Positions 34,351 to 43,289 are shown, counted from the stretch's first letter. The stretch is DNA of 59,443 nt from Burkholderia aenigmatica (GCF_902499175.1 NZ_CABVQC010000061.1:1-59443), one strand, 5' to 3'. Notes: generated from the sequence alone by a model not told the origin. Program-made: numbers and translations.

Positions 34351-35412
34351 TCACGCCGCCAGCGCCGCCCCCGCCCCCTCCGTCGCCTCCCGCACCGCCT
34401 GCTTCACGATCCGCGCGAGCCGATCGACGGTCGGCGTGGCCGACGACGTGCGCCGCAGCAGGATCAGCGGCAGGCTCGGCAGTGCCGGCAGCCCGCACGT
34501 CGCCGCATCGAGCACGCGCACCGATGCGGGCAGCCCGTAGTGCGAGCGCACCGTCAGCCCGAGGCCGGCCGCCGCCGCGGCCCATAGCCCGGCGAGGCTC
34601 GGCGTCGTGAACGCGACCCGCCACGGCACGCCTGCGCGGTCGAGCGCGCCGGTCGCCGCGCCGAAGAACCGGCATGGCCGGTCGAACACGACGAGCGGCA
34701 GCGGCTCACCCGGCGCGCGTATCGCACGGCCGCCCGTTTCGAGCGCGCCGCCTTCCGCACCCTCCTCCGCGGCACCGCCCGGCATGCCGAAGCCGCCCGC
34801 TCCCGCCGCCCCGACCCACTGCATCGGCACCTGCGCGATCGCCTCGCTGTCGATCCCCGTGCGCGCCACCAGCGCCGCCGACGCCGGATCGCCCCACACC
34901 AGCGCGAGATCGAGCTGGTTCGCGTCGAGCCGGTCGAGCAAATCGGCATTGCGCGCCACCCGCGCCTCGATCCGCACCTTCGGATGCGCGCGCGCGAACC
35001 GCCCGAGCACGTCGGGCAGGATCGCCTCGCCGAAATCCTCCTGCAGCCCGACGCGCACCCAGCCGTCGAGATTCGTGCCGCGCACCGCCGCGGCCGCCTC
35101 GTCGTTCAGCTCGATCATCCGCCGCGCATAGCGCAGCATCGCGTCGCCGGCGTCGGTCAGCGCCAGCCCGCGCCCGGCTTTCACGAACAGCGGCGTGCCG
35201 GCCTGCTCCTCGAGCTTGCGGATCTGCGCGCTCACCGCCGACGACGAGCGCGCGACGCGGTCGGCCGCCTTCGCAAAACTGCCGAGATCCACCCCCGCGA
35301 CGAGGCTACGCAGCGCCGCCACGTCGAAGTTTGGCCGTGCCAGCGCGGCATCGGCCAGCGCGAGCGACTCGCCGCCGTCGCGCGGAATGTCTTGTCCGGG
35401 CATATCAACCAT
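34351..35412 (-). CDS. LysR-type transcriptional regulator with a Gly/Ala-rich insertion
   Basis: A 353-residue (350 from the ATG at 35403) LysR regulator. The winged-helix domain spans about residues 30-95: LVAGVDLGSFAKAADRVARS, SSAVSAQIRKLEEQAGTPLF, and the LTDAGDAMLRYARRMI linker helix. The effector domain follows, but at about residues 198-230 it carries a low-complexity Gly/Ala/Glu insertion (GAAGAGGFGMPGGAAEEGAE...) not expected in the type-2 periplasmic-binding fold. It is divergent from an MFS gene, 97 bp apart, and probably controls it. The insertion may be a loop between sub-domain strands, or may weaken effector binding. Confidence 0.88.
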   Translation of the reverse strand: MVDMPGQDIPRDGGESLALADAALARPNFDVAALRSLVAGVDLGSFAKAADRVARSSSAVSAQIRKLEEQAGTPLFVKAGRGLALTDAGDAMLRYARRMIELNDEAAAAVRGTNLDGWVRVGLQEDFGEAILPDVLGRFARAHPKVRIEARVARNADLLDRLDANQLDLALVWGDPASAALVARTGIDSEAIAQVPMQWVGAAGAGGFGMPGGAAEEGAEGGALETGGRAIRAPGEPLPLVVFDRPCRFFGAATGALDRAGVPWRVAFTTPSLAGLWAAAAAGLGLTVRSHYGLPASVRVLDAATCGLPALPSLPLILLRRTSSATPTVDRLARIVKQAVREATEGAGAALAA

Positions 35413-35509
35413 CCTGTTTCATCGAACGATTCATCAAGAACTTTCCGATTTTCAGGATGAATGTAGGTCGCCAGACTGTCGATGTCAATTTCCAACCGGG
35501 CCTGCCGTC

Positions 35510-36784
35510 ATGGATACCTCGTACCTCGCCTCCCCCTCCTCGCCCGCCCGCGATGCACGTGGCCCGGCCCATCGCTGGCGCGTGCTGGCCGCCGGCGTCG
35601 CCGCGAACATGAGCTTTTCGGCCGCAGCGGCGGGCATTCCGACCACGGCGGTGTGGATGCGCACGGCCTATCACCTCGACAACGGCGCACTCGGCCTCGT
35701 GCTCGGCGCGCTCGGCTTCGGCGTCGCGCTGTCCGAGCTGCCGTGGGGGATGGCCGCCGATCGCTTCGGCGATCGCCGCGTGCTGCTCGCCGGGCTCGTC
35801 GCGACGGCCGCGATGTTCGCGCTGATGGTGTGCACGATCGTCCCGACCGCGCACGGGGTGCCGCCGCTGCTGCGCGTCGTCGCGGCGATGTGCTGCGTCG
35901 GCCTGCTCGGCGGCAGCGTGAACGGGTCGAGCGGGCGCGCGGTGATGCGCTGGTTCGGCGAGCGCGAACGCGGGCTCGCGATGAGCATCCGCCAGACGGC
36001 CGTGCCGCTCGGCGGCGGGATCGGCGCAGCGCTGCTGCCGTCGCTCGCGTCGCACCTGGGCTTTGCCGCGGTATTCGGCACGCTGATGCTGCTGTGCGCG
36101 GGATCGGCGGCGCTGACCTGGCGCTGGCTGCACGAGCCGCCCGCCGCACCGGTCACCATGGACGCCGCTGCGACACGCGCGGCGGAACAGCCGCATCGCG
36201 CAGCCCCGCGCACCCGCGGCCCGCTGACGAGCGGCCCCGTGTGGCGCATCGTGCTCGGCATCGGCACGCTGTGCGCACCGCAGTTCGCGGTGCTCACGTT
36301 CGCGACGGTGTTCCTGCACGACTTCGGCCGGCTCGGCCTCGCCGGCATCAGCGCGGCGATGGTCGTGCTGCAGCTCGGCGCGATGGTGACGCGCGTCTGG
36401 AGCGGCCGCCATACCGACCGGCACGGAAACCGGCGCGCGTACCTGCGCCGTTCGGTGCTCGTCGCGGCCGGGTCGTTCGCGCTGCTTGCGGCCGCGACGG
36501 CAGGCAGCCCGCAAGTCCCCGTCGCCGCGATCGTCGCGATTCTCGTGTTCGCCGGCATCTGCGTGTCGGCGTGGCACGGCGTCGCGTACACGGAGCTCGC
36601 GACGCTGGCGGGCGCGAACCACGCGGGCACCGCGCTCGGGATGGCAAACACGATCTGCTACCTCGGACTGTTCGCCACGCCGCTCGCGATTCCACCGCTG
36701 CTCGCCGTCAGTTCGTGGAGCGTCGTGTGGCTCACGGCCGCGCTGGTCGCCGCCGCGACCTATCCGCTGTTCGCCGCGCGATAG
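35510..36784 (+). CDS. MFS transporter
   Basis: A 424-residue major facilitator with 12 predicted transmembrane segments. The loop 2-3 signature appears as GMAADRFGDRRVLLAG near residue 83 (GxxxDRxGxR), and the domain linker contains a basic/Pro-rich stretch near 225. The substrate is unknown; the protein looks like the CynX/NimT or general sugar/aromatic-acid type. ATG 35510 is the first start after the divergent promoter region and has no clear RBS. Expected partner and regulator is the divergent LysR gene. Confidence 0.87.
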   Translation: MDTSYLASPSSPARDARGPAHRWRVLAAGVAANMSFSAAAAGIPTTAVWMRTAYHLDNGALGLVLGALGFGVALSELPWGMAADRFGDRRVLLAGLVATAAMFALMVCTIVPTAHGVPPLLRVVAAMCCVGLLGGSVNGSSGRAVMRWFGERERGLAMSIRQTAVPLGGGIGAALLPSLASHLGFAAVFGTLMLLCAGSAALTWRWLHEPPAAPVTMDAAATRAAEQPHRAAPRTRGPLTSGPVWRIVLGIGTLCAPQFAVLTFATVFLHDFGRLGLAGISAAMVVLQLGAMVTRVWSGRHTDRHGNRRAYLRRSVLVAAGSFALLAAATAGSPQVPVAAIVAILVFAGICVSAWHGVAYTELATLAGANHAGTALGMANTICYLGLFATPLAIPPLLAVSSWSVVWLTAALVAAATYPLFAAR

Positions 36785-36839
36785 CGGCCGTGCGATGCCC
36801 GCGGGCATCGCGGCACCCGCCGCGACACCCACGCTTGCA

Positions 36840-37478
36840 TCAGGCCCCTTCGCGCGCCAACGCACGTCGCGCGGCCGGCCGTTCGGCCTCGCGCTGCGCA
36901 TGGGCAGTCCACGCGGGATGCCGCGTCATGTCGAGCCCGATCGCGACACCCCAGCGATACAGCACGAACAGGAACGGATCGACGATCGAATGTGCGCCTG
37001 GCTCGGCCCATGGGCGGCCGTCTGCGAGCGCGGCTTCGATCGTTGCATTCGCGGCTTCGATCGTGTCTCGACCGTGCGCACTGACCTCGCCGTGCAGGGC
37101 CGGATCGCCGATGAAGCGACCCGGCCGCCACAGCGCGCCGTAGCCGACGCCATGCACCCAGCCGACCAGCCAGGCGAGCCATTCGTGACACCGTGCCTCG
37201 CGCAACGGGTCGCCGAGCGGCAGCAATTGCGCGTCCGGATAACGGCGCGCGAGATACGTGAGGATCGCCGGCGTTTCGGTCAGCACGCGCGGCTCGCCTG
37301 GAATCGCGAGCACCGGCACGCGCGCCTTCGCGTTGATCGCGAGATAGCGCGCTTCGAGGTTCTGCTGCTTCTGCACGGAGACGATCTCGACGTCGAACGG
37401 CGCGCCGGTTTCCTCCAGTGCGATGTGGGCGGCAAGCGAGCAGGCGCCTGGCGACAGATAGAGACGATATGCGTTCAT
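36840..37478 (-). CDS. Glutathione S-transferase (GstA-like)
   Basis: A 212-residue GST. The thioredoxin-like domain starts MNAYRLYLSPGACSLAAHIALEE, with the catalytic Tyr/Ser/Cys region at the start, as in bacterial beta-class GSTs (PGACS). The cis-Pro motif is KARVPVLAIPG near 51-61, and ETPAILTYLARRYP near 66-80 binds glutathione. The C-terminal helical domain contains HSIVDPFLFVLYRWG near 164-178. It is divergent from a LysR gene, with a palindrome between them, and is probably its target. Confidence 0.9.
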   Translation of the reverse strand: MNAYRLYLSPGACSLAAHIALEETGAPFDVEIVSVQKQQNLEARYLAINAKARVPVLAIPGEPRVLTETPAILTYLARRYPDAQLLPLGDPLREARCHEWLAWLVGWVHGVGYGALWRPGRFIGDPALHGEVSAHGRDTIEAANATIEAALADGRPWAEPGAHSIVDPFLFVLYRWGVAIGLDMTRHPAWTAHAQREAERPAARRALAREGA

Positions 37479-37569
37479 GGTGGTGTGGCCCGACGGGGCT
37501 GTGGAAGACGGAACCGAGTGTAGGAACGCGTGCACGTGCGCCGCAAACGATGAATTGTCGTGCTCGGAC

Positions 37570-37584
37570 ATTAGTGTTACTAAT
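37570..37584. promoter_or_regulatory. LysR-type operator between GST and LysR genes
   Basis: ATTAGTGTTACTAAT is a perfect inverted repeat (ATTAGT, GTT, ACTAAT) and fits the T-N11-A LysR box. It lies just 6 bp before the LysR start and about 92 bp upstream of the GST start, suited to autoregulation and control of the divergent gene. Confidence 0.75.
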
Positions 37585-37590
37585 ACCCGC

Positions 37591-38511
37591 ATGCGACGCA
37601 TCCACCTTCCTCCGCTGCAGACGCTGCGCGCGTTCGAGACTGCCGTGCGGCTGCAGAGCTTCACGCGCGCGGCCGACGAACTTGCGCTCACGCAAGGTGC
37701 CGTCAGCCAGCACATCCGCGCGCTCGAGGCGCAGCTCGGCTACCCGCTCTTCACGCGCGAACGCAACGGCGCGACGCCGACGCACGCCGCGCACGCGCTC
37801 GCACTGCAGGTGCGCCAGGGCCTCAGCGTGCTGGAACGCGCATTCGAGCCGGCACTCGCCACGCGCAGCCGCCCGCGCACCGGCGACGTCACGCTGAACG
37901 TCAGCGTGCTGCCGAGCGTCGCCGAGCGCTGGCTCGCCCCGCGCCTGCCGCGCTTTTCGGCCGCGCATCCGCACATCGCGATCGTGCTGCACCCGGACGT
38001 GGCACTCGCGCCGCTGCGCAAGCGCGACCGCATCGACGTCGCGCTGCGCTACGGGCCCGGCACGTGGCCGGGCGTCGTCGCCGAGAAGCTGATGAACGAG
38101 ACGATCTTTCCGGTCGCGAGCCCCGCGTACCGCAATCGCGACGGCGTCGCGCCGCGCGCGCCGGCGGATCTCGTGCGCGCGACGCTGCTGCGCCATCCCG
38201 CCCAGCCGTGGGAACCGTGGCTCCAGGCCGCGCGGCTCGGCCTCACCGAATCCGCGCGCGCGCCGCGCTTCACCGATGCGAATGCGCTGATCGACGCGAC
38301 GCTGAAAGGACGCGGCGTCGCACTCGCGCGCCGCTCACTGATCGAGCCCGAACTCGCGGACGGCACGCTCGTGCGCGTGTCGACGGTGCGCGTGACCGAC
38401 GTGTACGCGCACTACGTCGTGTGGCGCCCCGGCCATCCGCACGAAGCGGCGATCCGCACCTGGCTCGACTGGCTGCGCAGCGAGGTGCGGCGACGCACGC
38501 CGCGGCGCTGA
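37591..38511 (+). CDS. LysR-type transcriptional regulator (GcvA-like)
   Basis: A 306-residue regulator. The N-terminal HTH is clear (LPPLQTLRAFETAVRLQSFT, AADELALTQGAVSQHIRALE, AQLGYPLFTRERNGATPT), characteristic of the GcvA/AmpR subgroup; the effector domain follows from about residue 95. The start ATG 37591 directly follows a T-N11-A palindrome, as expected for an autoregulated LysR. Most likely it controls the divergent GST gene. The inducer is unknown. Confidence 0.9.
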   Translation: MRRIHLPPLQTLRAFETAVRLQSFTRAADELALTQGAVSQHIRALEAQLGYPLFTRERNGATPTHAAHALALQVRQGLSVLERAFEPALATRSRPRTGDVTLNVSVLPSVAERWLAPRLPRFSAAHPHIAIVLHPDVALAPLRKRDRIDVALRYGPGTWPGVVAEKLMNETIFPVASPAYRNRDGVAPRAPADLVRATLLRHPAQPWEPWLQAARLGLTESARAPRFTDANALIDATLKGRGVALARRSLIEPELADGTLVRVSTVRVTDVYAHYVVWRPGHPHEAAIRTWLDWLRSEVRRRTPRR

Positions 38512-38777
38512 CGCAACGCGATCGGCTGCACACGTTCATCATGAACCGTCACGCTGCCGTGAACGTCTTCGCGCATCGCGTCGCGTGCCCGCGTAAAAGT
38601 GCCCGGCCCGCATCGTCCACCGGGAAATGTTGCACGGGCACCATTCCGTTCGGGCGACGGGTCAGGATCTCGAAAGCATTCCGCGATCACGCGCCGGTCG
38701 CAAACGATTCACCGAAACGTCGCACCGTATCGGCATACTCGAAAACGTTTCCCGATCAGCCTGCCAGGAGAGAAGTC

Positions 38778-39062
38778 ATGCGTCGCGTTTCCGTCGTTGT
38801 CGTTCTTTGTGCCGCCGCTTTCGTCGCCGCCTGCAGCGACGACGCGCCGCACGACGCACACGCGACCGACGCGTCGCAGCAGGCCGGCGCATCGGCCGGC
38901 TCCGCCAGCGCATTCAACAACGATGCAGCCGCGAACGCCGCCGCGTCCGATGCCGCGCCGCTCGCGCCGCCCGTCGTGCACTACCCGCCCGATGACGACG
39001 ACGACGCGAAGCCCACGGCGAATGCGGCCGCGTCGAGTGCCGCCGCGTCGTCGCCCGGCTGA
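38778..39062 (+). CDS. Small Ala/Asp-rich lipoprotein
   Basis: A 94-residue putative lipoprotein: signal MRRVSVVVVLCAAAFVAAC with the lipobox Cys at residue 19, followed by low-complexity Ala/Asp/Pro-rich sequence (DDDDD near residue 72, AASSAAASS at the end). GGAGAG lies about 6 bp before the ATG. No domain is recognised. It lies immediately before a phospholipase C fragment in another frame. Confidence 0.7.
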   Translation: MRRVSVVVVLCAAAFVAACSDDAPHDAHATDASQQAGASAGSASAFNNDAAANAAASDAAPLAPPVVHYPPDDDDDAKPTANAAASSAAASSPG

Positions 39063-39100
39063 TCCCTCCGCTTCCGTCCCCCGATCGCAGCAGAACCGAG

Positions 39101-39388
39101 GTGGACAACAACGGGAACCTGTACCTGAAGCTGCGCAACCCCGGCGGGGCTCGCGTCACGCTGCCGCTGACCGACAACACGTACGGCGCGCCGTCGCGGC
39201 AGGTGACGCTGCATGGCGGCGACGAGCGTGTCGAGCAGTGGACGCTCGCGTCGAGGCACCAATGGTATGACGTGACAGTGAGCGACGGCGCTGCCGGCAC
39301 CTTCTCGCGCCGTTTCGCGAGCCACGTCGAGAATGGCCGGCCGAGCTATCCGGATCCGGTGCCGGTACAGCTCGTCTCCGCGGCGTAG
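39101..39388 (+). pseudogene. Remnant of a phospholipase C C-terminal domain
   Basis: The 95 codons from GTG 39101 read NNGNLYLKLRNPGGARVTLPLTDNTYG and later QWTLASRHQWYDVTVSDG, SRRFASHVENGRPSYPDP. This is the last segment of the duplicated C-terminal domain of non-haemolytic bacterial phospholipase C (PlcN type), normally near the end of a protein of about 700 residues. The catalytic part is absent upstream, where the unrelated lipoprotein gene lies. It is interpreted as a gene remnant after deletion; translation as a free small protein cannot be excluded but lacks a good RBS. Confidence 0.7.
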
Positions 39389-39447
39389 GCACGACGGCGC
39401 AGCGTGGCGCGGCCCAGACGAGCCGTGCGCGCCGCCCGCCCGGCTGG

Positions 39448-40071
39448 TCAGATCGCGTGCGCGAGCGCGCGGTCGACGAGCGTGGCTTCGAAGCCGTCGT
39501 CCGCGTCGCGAAAGCGCAGCGGTGCCGCGCAGTGGACGAGCGTGTCGATGAAGTACTTCGCGCGCGGCCACGGCCCGAAGCCGGCCGCCGTGTTGATGTG
39601 CCCGGCGTCGCCGAGGTTCACGAACGCGCTGCCGAGGTGCTGCGCGAGCGTGCGCGCATCGGCGAGCGGCATCCACGGATCGGTCTCGCTGCCGATCACG
39701 ATCGACGGCACGGCGAGCCGGCGCGCGTCGAACGGCCCGGCAAACGTGAATTTCTTCGGACTGGCGGGCGCGACGAGCAGCACGCCAGCGACATTGCCCG
39801 CGTGCGGCCACTGTGCAAGCGCATGCGCAGCCGCGAGGCAGCCGAAGCTGTGCGCGGCCAGCACGAACGGGCCGCGTTCGCGGTCGAGCAACGCGCGCAC
39901 CGATTGCGCCCAGCGCGCGAGATCGGGCGCGTCCCAGTCGTGCTGCTCGACGCGCAGCGAGCGCGGGAACTGCCGTTCGAGCCAGGTCTGCCAGTGAGCG
40001 CCTTCGCTGCCGTGCAGGCCCGGAACGGTGACGAGCCGCGGCGGCCACGCCGATTTGCTGCATGCGCGCAT
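39448..40071 (-). CDS. RBBP9/YdeN-family alpha/beta hydrolase
   Basis: A 207-residue serine hydrolase. It has TVPGLHGSEGAHWQTWLER near residues 14-32 (family signature G-x-x-GS-x-x-HW), the nucleophile elbow AHSFGCLAA near 75 (GxSxG-like), the acid in SETDPWMP near 131 and the catalytic His in GDAGHINTAAG near 160. The family (DUF1234/RBBP9) is widespread, with uncertain substrates. Start at 40071 with AGGG upstream; the longer frame to 40215 is less likely. Stop lies 60 bp from the PLC remnant, convergent. Confidence 0.85.
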   Translation of the reverse strand: MRACSKSAWPPRLVTVPGLHGSEGAHWQTWLERQFPRSLRVEQHDWDAPDLARWAQSVRALLDRERGPFVLAAHSFGCLAAAHALAQWPHAGNVAGVLLVAPASPKKFTFAGPFDARRLAVPSIVIGSETDPWMPLADARTLAQHLGSAFVNLGDAGHINTAAGFGPWPRAKYFIDTLVHCAAPLRFRDADDGFEATLVDRALAHAI

Positions 40072-40433
40072 GATTGCCCTCGCTTGCTTGAAGACGGGAT
40101 TCGATTGTGGCGCGGCGCCCGCGGCCACCGAACCAATATTTTGTGCTTTGCTTTTGCGTGGGCCGGCCATCCGGGGGCCGGCCATCCGGGACGGCATCCG
40201 GGAGCGGCCGCCCACGCCGGTCGCCCGCCCCGCAGTACCGGCGCGCGATGCGCCGCGAAACCGTAGAATGTGGGCTTCCCGTCAGCTTCACACGGAACCG
40301 GGGCCGGGCGCCGACGCGCCGGGCGCCCGGTCGTCAGGAGACGCCCGATGTCCGCTACGCCCGCCGGCGCGCTGCGCCCGGCTCCTCTCGCCATTCCCGT
40401 GACGCGCCTCGCCGGCGCGCGCATCGTCATCCA
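40072..40433. other. Divergent intergenic region hydrolase / ghrA
   Basis: No gene is supported in this 362-bp interval. A direct repeat GGCCGGCCATCCGGG occurs twice at about 40162-40193. The stretch between 40120 and 40160 is the AT-richest part and may hold promoters for both directions. Confidence 0.45.
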
Positions 40434-41375
40434 ATGAAGATCCTGTTCCATTCCCCGCACCAGGAAGCAGGCGCGTGGCGCGACGCGTTCGCGCATGCGC
40501 TGCCGGAAGCCCAACTGCGCGCGTGGCAGCCGGGCGACACGGCCGCCGCCAACTACGCGCTCGTCTGGCGCGCGCCGCGCGAATTCTTCACGCCGCGCGA
40601 CGGCCTGCGCGCGATCTTCAACCTCGGCGCCGGCGTCGACGCGCTGCTCGCGCTCGAGCACGCGCATCCGGGCACGCTGCCGCGGCACGTACCGCTGGTG
40701 CGCCTGGAAGATTCCGGCATGGCGCAGCAGATGGTCGAATACGTGACGCACGCGGTGCTGCGCTACCTGCGCCGCTTCGACGAATACGACGCGCTGCAGC
40801 GCGAGCGCCGCTGGCGGCCGCTCGAACCGCACGCGCGCGCCAGCTTCACCGTCGCCGTGCTCGGCCTCGGCGTGCTCGGCGCGCAGGTCGCGCAAGCGCT
40901 CGCCGCGCTCGGCCTGCCCGTGCGCGGCTACAGCCGCAGCGCGAAGCAGCTCGACGGCGTCACAACCTTTGCCGGAGAAGGCGCGTTCGACGCATGCATC
41001 GACGGCGCGAAGGTGCTCGTCAACCTGCTGCCGAGCACGCCCGACACCGACGGCATCCTGTCGGCGCGCACGTTCGCGCGGCTCGCGCCCGGCGCGTATG
41101 TCATCAACGTCGCGCGCGGCGCGCATCTCGTCGAAGCCGACCTGCTCGACGCGCTGTCGAGCGGCCGGGTGGCCGCCGCGACGCTCGACGTGTTCGATCG
41201 CGAGCCGCTGCCGGAAGACCATCCGTTCTGGCACGCGCCGCGCATCACGATCACCCCGCACAGCTCGGCCGAGACGCTGCGCGACGAAGCCATCGCACAG
41301 ATCGCCGGCAAGATCCGCGCGCTCGAGCGCGGCGAGCGCGTCGGCGGCATCGTCGACTACGCACGCGGCTACTGA
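40434..41375 (+). CDS. ghrA: Glyoxylate/hydroxypyruvate reductase A
   Basis: A 313-residue D-2-hydroxyacid dehydrogenase, reducing glyoxylate or hydroxypyruvate with NADPH. The Rossmann loop is VLGLGVLGAQVAQAL near residues 141-155 (GxGxxG), the catalytic Arg lies in VINVARGAHLV near 227, Glu in DREPLPEDHPFWH near 257-262 and His in TPHSSAET near 276. The N-terminal region FNLGAGVDALL and length equal GhrA. It starts at ATG 40434 and leads an apparent operon with mvaB (26 bp gap), ybaK and DUF1289. Confidence 0.93.
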   Translation: MKILFHSPHQEAGAWRDAFAHALPEAQLRAWQPGDTAAANYALVWRAPREFFTPRDGLRAIFNLGAGVDALLALEHAHPGTLPRHVPLVRLEDSGMAQQMVEYVTHAVLRYLRRFDEYDALQRERRWRPLEPHARASFTVAVLGLGVLGAQVAQALAALGLPVRGYSRSAKQLDGVTTFAGEGAFDACIDGAKVLVNLLPSTPDTDGILSARTFARLAPGAYVINVARGAHLVEADLLDALSSGRVAAATLDVFDREPLPEDHPFWHAPRITITPHSSAETLRDEAIAQIAGKIRALERGERVGGIVDYARGY

Positions 41376-41401
41376 ACCTACAAGCAAACCAGGAGACAAC
41401 C

Positions 41402-42334
41402 ATGACGTTCCCCACCGCCGTCAAGATCGTCGAAGTCGGCCCGCGCGACGGGCTGCAGAACGAGAAGACCTTCGTGCCGACCGACGTGAAGATCGCGCTC
41501 GTCGACCGGCTGTCGCACGCCGGCTTCCGCAATATCGAGGCCGCGTCGTTCGTGTCGCCGAAATGGGTGCCGCAGATGGCCGACGGCGCCGACGTGATGG
41601 CCGGCATCGAGCGCCGCGCGGGCACCGTGTACTCGGTGCTCACACCGAACCTGAAGGGCTTCGAGAATGCGGTCGCCGCGCGCGCCGACGAAGTCGTGAT
41701 CTTCGGCGCAGCGAGCGAGGCGTTCTCGCAGCGGAACATCAACTGCAGCATCGCCGAGAGCATCGCGCGCTTCGAGCCCGTCGCGAAGGCCGCGAAGGAT
41801 GCGGGCCTGCGGCTGCGCGGCAGCGTGTCGTGCACGCTCGGCTGCCCGTACCAGGGCGAAGTGCCGGTCGCATCAGTCGTCGACGTCGTCGAACGCTTCG
41901 CCGCGCTCGGCTGCGACGAGATCGACATCGCCGACACGATCGGCGTCGGCACGCCGAAGCGCACGCGCGAAGTGCTGTCGGCCGTCACGCGCGTGTTTCC
42001 GCGCGAACGCCTGTCGGGCCACTTCCACGACACCTACGGCCAGGCGCTCGCGAACATCTACGCGGCGCTGTTCGAAGGGATCGAGATCTTCCACGCGTCG
42101 GTCGCGGGCCTCGGCGGCTGCCCGTACGCGAAGGGCGCGACCGGCAACGTCGCGACCGAGGACGTGCTGTACCTGATGCAGGGCCTCGGCATCGAAACCG
42201 GCATCGATCTCGCGCAGGTCGTCGCCGCCGGCGACTTCATCTCGAACGCGATCGGCCGCGCGAACGTGTCGCGCGCCGGTCGCGCACTGCTCGCCAAGGC
42301 GCAGAGCGCGGCCGACGCCGCGAACTGCGTGTGA
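41402..42334 (+). CDS. mvaB: Hydroxymethylglutaryl-CoA lyase
   Basis: This enzyme splits HMG-CoA to acetyl-CoA and acetoacetate, the last step of leucine degradation. The 310-residue TIM barrel has VEVGPRDGLQNEK near residues 10-22 (substrate/metal Asp and Arg), the family signature SVAGLGGCPYAKGATGN near 233-249 with the catalytic Cys, and HFHDTYGQALAN near 204 (metal His). AGGAGA precedes ATG 41402. No leucine-pathway genes are adjacent, so this may be a stand-alone copy; it overlaps operonically with ghrA and ybaK. Confidence 0.95.
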   Translation: MTFPTAVKIVEVGPRDGLQNEKTFVPTDVKIALVDRLSHAGFRNIEAASFVSPKWVPQMADGADVMAGIERRAGTVYSVLTPNLKGFENAVAARADEVVIFGAASEAFSQRNINCSIAESIARFEPVAKAAKDAGLRLRGSVSCTLGCPYQGEVPVASVVDVVERFAALGCDEIDIADTIGVGTPKRTREVLSAVTRVFPRERLSGHFHDTYGQALANIYAALFEGIEIFHASVAGLGGCPYAKGATGNVATEDVLYLMQGLGIETGIDLAQVVAAGDFISNAIGRANVSRAGRALLAKAQSAADAANCV

Positions 42335-42360
42335 CCCCGACTTTCCACGGATTCCTCGAC

Positions 42361-42867
42361 ATGACGACACCCGCTTCACTCGACGCCCTCCCCGATTCCG
42401 CGCGCCGCGTCGCGCTGCTGCTGCGCGAGCGCGGCCACGAGAAAGGCATCGTGATGCTCGCCGAAACCGGCAAGACTTCCGCCGAAGCCGCAGCCGGACT
42501 CGGCTGCTCGGTCGCGCAGATCGCGAAGTCGATCCTGTTTCGCCGGCAGTCGGACGGTGCGCCGGTGCTCGTAGTCGCGAGCGGCGTCAATCGCGTCGAC
42601 GAGAAGAAGGTCGCCGCGCAGGTCGGCGCAGTGGGCCGCGCGGACGCGAAGTTCGTGCGCGACAACACCGGCTACGCGATCGGCGGCGTCTGCCCGATCG
42701 GCCATCTCGTCGAACCCGTCACGCTGATCGACGCCGACCTGCTCGCGCTCGACAGCCTGTGGGCGGCCGCCGGCCATCCGCACGCGGTGTTCAACCTGTC
42801 GCCGAACGAACTCGTGTCGCTGACGGGTGCGCCGGTCGCGGACGTCGCGTTGCGGGAGCCCGCATGA
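42361..42867 (+). CDS. ybaK: YbaK/ProX-family aminoacyl-tRNA deacylase
   Basis: A 168-residue trans-editing domain protein, expected to hydrolyse misacylated tRNA (Cys-tRNAPro or similar). Residues 63-95 carry the YbaK core (GAPVLVVASGVNRVDEKKVA, GAVGRADAKFVRDNTGYAIGG), including the conserved Lys in the VDEKKV segment and the GxxxGxxxP loop seen as GYAIGGVCPIGH. It follows mvaB by 26 bp, and its stop overlaps the DUF1289 start (ATGA). Confidence 0.88.
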   Translation: MTTPASLDALPDSARRVALLLRERGHEKGIVMLAETGKTSAEAAAGLGCSVAQIAKSILFRRQSDGAPVLVVASGVNRVDEKKVAAQVGAVGRADAKFVRDNTGYAIGGVCPIGHLVEPVTLIDADLLALDSLWAAAGHPHAVFNLSPNELVSLTGAPVADVALREPA

Positions 42868-43070
42868 GCGACGTGCCGGTGCAAGTCGGCACGGTCGCGT
42901 CGCCGTGCACCGACGTCTGCCGGATCGATCCGCGCACCGACTGGTGCGCGGGTTGCCTGCGCACGCGTAACGAGATCAAGGGGTGGCGTGCGTCGGACGA
43001 CGACGCGAGGCGCGCGTTGCTCGCGCGGCTCGATGCGCGGCGGCGGCTGATTGCGGGAAGCGGCGCATAA
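42864..43070 (+). CDS. DUF1289 protein (small Cys-rich)
   Basis: A 68-residue protein with the DUF1289 pattern SPCTDVCRIDPRTDWCAGCLRT: four cysteines (CxxxC and CxxC) that suggest metal binding, followed by a helical segment EIKGWRASDDDARRALLARL. Function is unknown; members are often the last genes of unrelated operons, as here. The ATG overlaps the ybaK stop. A hairpin follows the stop codon. Confidence 0.9.
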   Translation: MSDVPVQVGTVASPCTDVCRIDPRTDWCAGCLRTRNEIKGWRASDDDARRALLARLDARRRLIAGSGA

Positions 43071-43102
43071 AAAAAAGCCGTTCAGCCTGACGGGCGAACG
43101 GC
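43069..43102 (-). terminator. Terminator for the DMT exporter gene (minus strand)
   Basis: GCCGTTC (43077-43083) pairs with GAACGGC (43096-43102), with an inner GCC/GGC pair. On the minus strand it is followed by T6 and more T. It lies about 190 bp after the DMT stop and directly at the end of DUF1289, so it may serve both strands. Confidence 0.7.
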
Positions 43103-43289
43103 ATCGAGATCGGAATCCTGTGAACGTGATCAACGTCACAGCCCGCATCATACGAGCGACGCGGCCGCATCGCATCGGGTGTTTCCCTACAACTTCTTAC
43201 AGCGTCTTTCATGCGTGCGCGCGCGCCGCTTTCGCTCGCAATACGCGTTCCGGAAATTCGCATTCGACACGCCGAATCGTACGACCGTT

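Noticed and set aside
40162..40193. Direct repeat GGCCGGCCATCCGGG as an attachment site
   Set aside because: The two copies are adjacent, there is no integrase and no tRNA, and GC-rich short duplications are common here.
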